Source of the DNA: NCEH01 sp002257205
GTDB taxonomy: Bacteria; Pseudomonadota; Alphaproteobacteria; Rhizobiales; Xanthobacteraceae
DNA: 64,000 bases
Assembly: GCF_043195105.1 (NCBI RefSeq)
Contig: NZ_JBAFWO010000002.1
Strand: one strand, 5' to 3'
A program made the position numbers and the translations under genes. Below, in pieces: positions 61,293 through 64,000 of the stretch (within the stretch, counting starts at the first letter, position 1; every line of letters starts with the position of its first letter). Below the pieces are notes generated by a model. It was given only the letters and a program-made list of their open reading frames with translations, was not told the origin of the DNA and did no database searches.

Positions 61293-62480
61293 ATGAGGCT
61301 AGTCATGGCTTGCGATATTGTCGTTCTTCATTGCGCCGCTGAGCACGATCTGCCGAATGATGAGGAAATTACGTATATTAATCCGCTTCAATATGGAAAC
61401 CAAAAAGAGGCGGGGCCAACCCATACCGCAATCTGGAAGAAGCACTCGGTAAAAACTAATACATATGAAACCCACAAAATGGCGGGAGACACCGTATTTT
61501 TTGTCAATTTTGTTCAGCTTCTCAAGCTCAAGAATCTTGATGATGATTTCTCATATCAATTGATAAAAAATCAAATTATCCATAATTGTGCAACGGCGCG
61601 AAAAGTCATGATTATCGTTCATGGTCGCGCCGGGGATGGTGAATTTTCCTGGACCTATAAAGCATCGCATTCAAAAGAAGTGTCCTCGGGTCAAGCGTTG
61701 CATAATAAAGCTCAATTTCTGCGCTATGATGATATGGCGACGCAGCTGAGTGATGTTCTTTCCCAGAAATCCCATCTTATCTCCCTGATCATGTGCTATG
61801 GCGCCCGCTCGGAATTGGCGTATGGGGAAAATCACGAAAAATTGGACGATCCTGATTTTATCAAGGACAGTTACGCTTACAGATTTTTTGAAAATTTCTG
61901 CAAAAGAAATAAAAATAATACTTATATTTTGACTGCACGAACAGGAATTACAAGTATTAATGTACTTTATAAGAATACAGATGTTGGCGTGATGAAAGTC
62001 ATGCCCGAGGCTGATGCGATTATTCGTGCTCAGCTAGAAGTTGAAGAGCGTGAGATTGTCGTGGAGTACAGTAGTAAATACGATGAAATGAACGCGGAAA
62101 AGGGATTTTCCCAAGCCGATAGGGGCATTGCCCAGATAGAGCTCTCCCGGGCCAAAGGAGAAAAAGCTCCCGAGTGGAAAGATGTTCTGCCCGAGTTAAA
62201 AAAAGCGTTGCCAAATTTAAAAGATCCGACCATCAACCGGATCTATCGCTATCATAGCGTCACTCAGGCCGCCGCCAAGAAGCCGGATCCCAAGACGTTT
62301 CAGCCCAAGGTCGGCAAATTTGTCTATGTCCACAAGGCAAGGACAGGCGACATCGCAGTCTACCGCCGCTATGTGGATGGAAAATTGGCAAAAGATAAGA
62401 AGGGGCGCCTGGACAAATATCTCGATGGAAATAATCTCGACGAGATCGGCGAGGTCGTAATGACCATCCCCATGAGCTGA
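61293..62480 (+). CDS. AT-rich accessory gene; putative caspase-fold (clan CD-like) cysteine peptidase
   Basis: A 395-residue protein with no recognised full-length family. A hydrophobic strand ends in His110 ('VMIIVHGRAGDGE'), and a second hydrophobic strand ends in Cys168 ('LISLIMCYGARSE'). A strand-His-Gly followed about 50-60 residues later by a strand-Cys is the dyad pattern of clan CD peptidases, including C80 (MARTX self-processing) and caspase-like enzymes. There are no membrane segments or signal peptide. The ATG at 61293 follows AAGGGTGG. Two 60-base rows (61501, 61921) count 28-32% G+C by hand; the last ~230 bases count about 52%. Surrounding genes are strongly GC-rich. It is therefore probably acquired. 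The peptidase call is an inference from the dyad only. Confidence 0.6.
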   Translation: MRLVMACDIVVLHCAAEHDLPNDEEITYINPLQYGNQKEAGPTHTAIWKKHSVKTNTYETHKMAGDTVFFVNFVQLLKLKNLDDDFSYQLIKNQIIHNCATARKVMIIVHGRAGDGEFSWTYKASHSKEVSSGQALHNKAQFLRYDDMATQLSDVLSQKSHLISLIMCYGARSELAYGENHEKLDDPDFIKDSYAYRFFENFCKRNKNNTYILTARTGITSINVLYKNTDVGVMKVMPEADAIIRAQLEVEEREIVVEYSSKYDEMNAEKGFSQADRGIAQIELSRAKGEKAPEWKDVLPELKKALPNLKDPTINRIYRYHSVTQAAAKKPDPKTFQPKVGKFVYVHKARTGDIAVYRRYVDGKLAKDKKGRLDKYLDGNNLDEIGEVVMTIPMS

Positions 62481-62510
62481 GGGACTTCACCCACCGCGCT
62501 CCCACCTCCC

Positions 62511-62939
62511 TCACCGCGACGGCCGCGTCACCATGAAGAGCGCGAGCACCGAGAAGAAAATCCCCAGGCCGATCAGCACCGCCATCGGCGCGCCCATATA
62601 CCAGGACGCGCTCCAGGTGCCGACGAAGCTGGTGAGCGCCAGCAATTTCACGGGCCAGGGAATGGCGCCCGTTTCCTGCCAGCGGGCGACGCTCGGGCCG
62701 AGATAGCGGTGGTTGAGCAGCCAGGCCTCGAACTTCGGCGAGGTGCGGGCGAAGCACCAGGCGGCGAGAATCAGGAACACCGTGCCCGGCATCATGGGCA
62801 CCACCATGCCGATGGCGCCGAGGGTGAGAAACACGCAGCCCGCCGCGAAAATCGCGCGGTGCAGCAGCATCCCGCGCAGATCGGTGGGGCGCGGGCGGGG
62901 ATCGGGGGAGGGCGTGGCTGGCATGTCGGGCGGGACCAT
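62511..62939 (-). CDS. DUF454 (YbaN-like) family membrane protein
   Basis: A 142-residue inner-membrane protein with three to four helices. The family pattern 'LGAIGMVVPMMPGTVFLILAAWCFARTSPKFEAWLLNH' is evident over residues about 39-77, including 'P-x-x-PGT' and 'FARSSP'-like segments. The function of the family is unknown. The start at 62939 follows GAAGGACG closely; ATG 62924 is an alternative. It lies 6 bases after recG on the same strand, so the two are probably cotranscribed. Confidence 0.85.
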   Translation of the reverse strand: MVPPDMPATPSPDPRPRPTDLRGMLLHRAIFAAGCVFLTLGAIGMVVPMMPGTVFLILAAWCFARTSPKFEAWLLNHRYLGPSVARWQETGAIPWPVKLLALTSFVGTWSASWYMGAPMAVLIGLGIFFSVLALFMVTRPSR

Positions 62940-62945
62940 CGTCCT

Positions 62946-64000
62946 TCAACCGGCCGAGAGCAAGCGCATCGCCGCATCGCGCTCGTGGAGATACAGCATC
63001 ATCCGCACCGGCGCGCTCTGGGCCCCGCCGAGCGTGGGATCGGCGCCGACGATGCGCGCGGCGACTTCCCGCGCCTGCGGCACCAGGGCCGCATGCACAT
63101 CCAGGCGGGCGAGGGCGAAGCCGGGAAAGCCGCTCTGGCGGGTGCCGAGCACGTCGCCTTCGCCGCGTAGGCGCAGATCCTCTTCCGCGATGGCAAAGCC
63201 GTCCTCGCTCTCGCGCAGAATCGCGAGCCGCGCCTTGGCGGTCTCACTTAAGGGACCGCGATACAGCAGCAGGCAGGTGGAGGCCTTGTCGCCACGTCCC
63301 ACGCGTCCGCGTAACTGATGCAATTGGGCAAGGCCGAAGCGCTCGGCATGCTCGATCACCATGATGGTGGCATTGGGCACGTTCACGCCCACTTCCACCA
63401 CCGTGGTCGCCACCAGGATGCGCGTCTCCCCGCTGGCGAAGCGGGCCATCACCGCATCCTTCTGCGCCCCGGACAGGCGGCCGTGGACAAGACCGGCCTT
63501 GTCGCCGAAATAATGCTGCAGGCTCTCGTGGCGTTCGCTGGCGGCGGCGAGGTCGGAAACGTCGCTCTCCTCCACCAGCGGGCAAATCCAATAGCATTGC
63601 GCGCCCTGCATGAGCGCGCGCCCCACGGCGGCCACCACCTCGTCGAGCCGCTCGATGGAGATAGAGCGCGTGTCGATGGGCTGGCGTCCCGGCGGCTTTT
63701 CCCGCAGTTCGCAGCTGTCCATGTCGCCGAACAAGGTGAGCACGAGGGTGCGGGGAATGGGGGTGGCGGTCATCAGCAGCATGTCCACAGCCTCCCCCTT
63801 GCGGGAGAGCGCGAGGCGCTGTTCCACGCCGAAGCGGTGCTGCTCGTCCACGATGGCGAGCGCGAGATCGGCGAAGGCGACGTCGTTCTGGATCAGCGCA
63901 TGGGTGCCGAGCACGAGGCGGATGCGCCCTTCCCGCAGGCCGGCGAGAATCGCCTCGCGGGCGCGGCCCTTCTCGCGACCGGTGAGGATCGCGGTTTCGA
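62946..64000 (-). CDS. recG: ATP-dependent DNA helicase RecG, N-terminal part outside the window
   Basis: The frame is open to the right edge; about 350 C-terminal codons are visible. RecG regresses stalled forks and branch-migrates Holliday junctions. Visible motifs are 'LVLGTHALIQ', the DExH box 'IVDEQHRFGVEQR', motif III 'LLMTATPIPRTL', motif V 'ILVATTVVEVGVNVPNAT' and motif VI 'QLHQLRGRVGRG', followed by the TRG-type C-terminal segment. The wedge and the first ATPase motifs lie beyond position 64000. Confidence 0.95.
   Translation of the reverse strand, partial: ETAILTGREKGRAREAILAGLREGRIRLVLGTHALIQNDVAFADLALAIVDEQHRFGVEQRLALSRKGEAVDMLLMTATPIPRTLVLTLFGDMDSCELREKPPGRQPIDTRSISIERLDEVVAAVGRALMQGAQCYWICPLVEESDVSDLAAASERHESLQHYFGDKAGLVHGRLSGAQKDAVMARFASGETRILVATTVVEVGVNVPNATIMVIEHAERFGLAQLHQLRGRVGRGDKASTCLLLYRGPLSETAKARLAILRESEDGFAIAEEDLRLRGEGDVLGTRQSGFPGFALARLDVHAALVPQAREVAARIVGADPTLGGAQSAPVRMMLYLHERDAAMRLLSAG

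Noticed and set aside
61151..62510. Integrase, tRNA or attachment site around the AT-rich gene
   Set aside because: No tRNA end, flanking direct repeat or recombinase gene was seen on either side, so the mode of acquisition cannot be stated.

Overview
The window is a high-GC chromosomal segment of an alphaproteobacterium, most likely Hyphomicrobiales (Xanthobacteraceae/Bradyrhizobium side). The evidence is separate nuoC and nuoD, a 162-residue NuoI, RNase J, LpxI in place of LpxH, a short (440-residue) ProS, a long S2 protein, CckA, and a Bradyrhizobium-type pair of GH17-containing beta-glucan synthesis genes. No rRNA, tRNA, CRISPR array or insertion sequence was seen. Nearly everything is core genome.

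Layout. 1-6357: end of a MipA/OmpV-type outer-membrane protein, dksA with a recognisable promoter, a bidirectional terminator, a very long FliO-like membrane protein (minus strand), and the cell-cycle kinase gene cckA. 6806-25445: one long co-directional block, nuoABCDEFGHIJKLMN, continuing with almost no gaps into birA, rnj (RNase J), a methylmalonyl-CoA epimerase-like gene and a DUF1467 gene, and ending at a strong hairpin terminator. Two small unrecognised genes are embedded in the nuo operon: one exported protein between nuoD and nuoE, and one coiled-coil protein between nuoF and nuoG. 25796-29135: proS-lolC-lolD. At 29151-29166 lies a perfect 16-bp parS-type palindrome (ParB site). 29333-35082: half-size EamA transporter, dnaE, a LysR regulator and an enoyl-CoA hydratase.

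35235-50386: a promoter and then the envelope/translation supercluster rpsB-tsf-pyrH-frr-uppS-cdsA-dxr-rseP-bamA-lpxD-fabZ-lpxA-lpxI-lpxB. It joins translation factors, isoprenoid and phospholipid precursors, outer-membrane assembly and lipid A synthesis. 50446-57566: gltA (minus), then a beta-glucan locus (GH17-GT2 fusion synthase, small exported protein, GH17 membrane protein) and a small membrane protein. 57845-61150: glmU and glmS, making UDP-GlcNAc, the substrate that LpxA uses. 61293-62480 is the one clearly foreign gene: an AT-rich coding region for a 395-residue protein with a histidine/cysteine pattern like clan CD (caspase-fold) cysteine peptidases. The window closes with a DUF454 membrane protein and a truncated recG, both minus strand.

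The most interesting items are the AT-rich caspase-like gene, the isolated perfect parS site, the FliO-like protein with an Arg-Glu/Asp repeat tract, the two small genes inside the nuo operon, and the beta-glucan locus.
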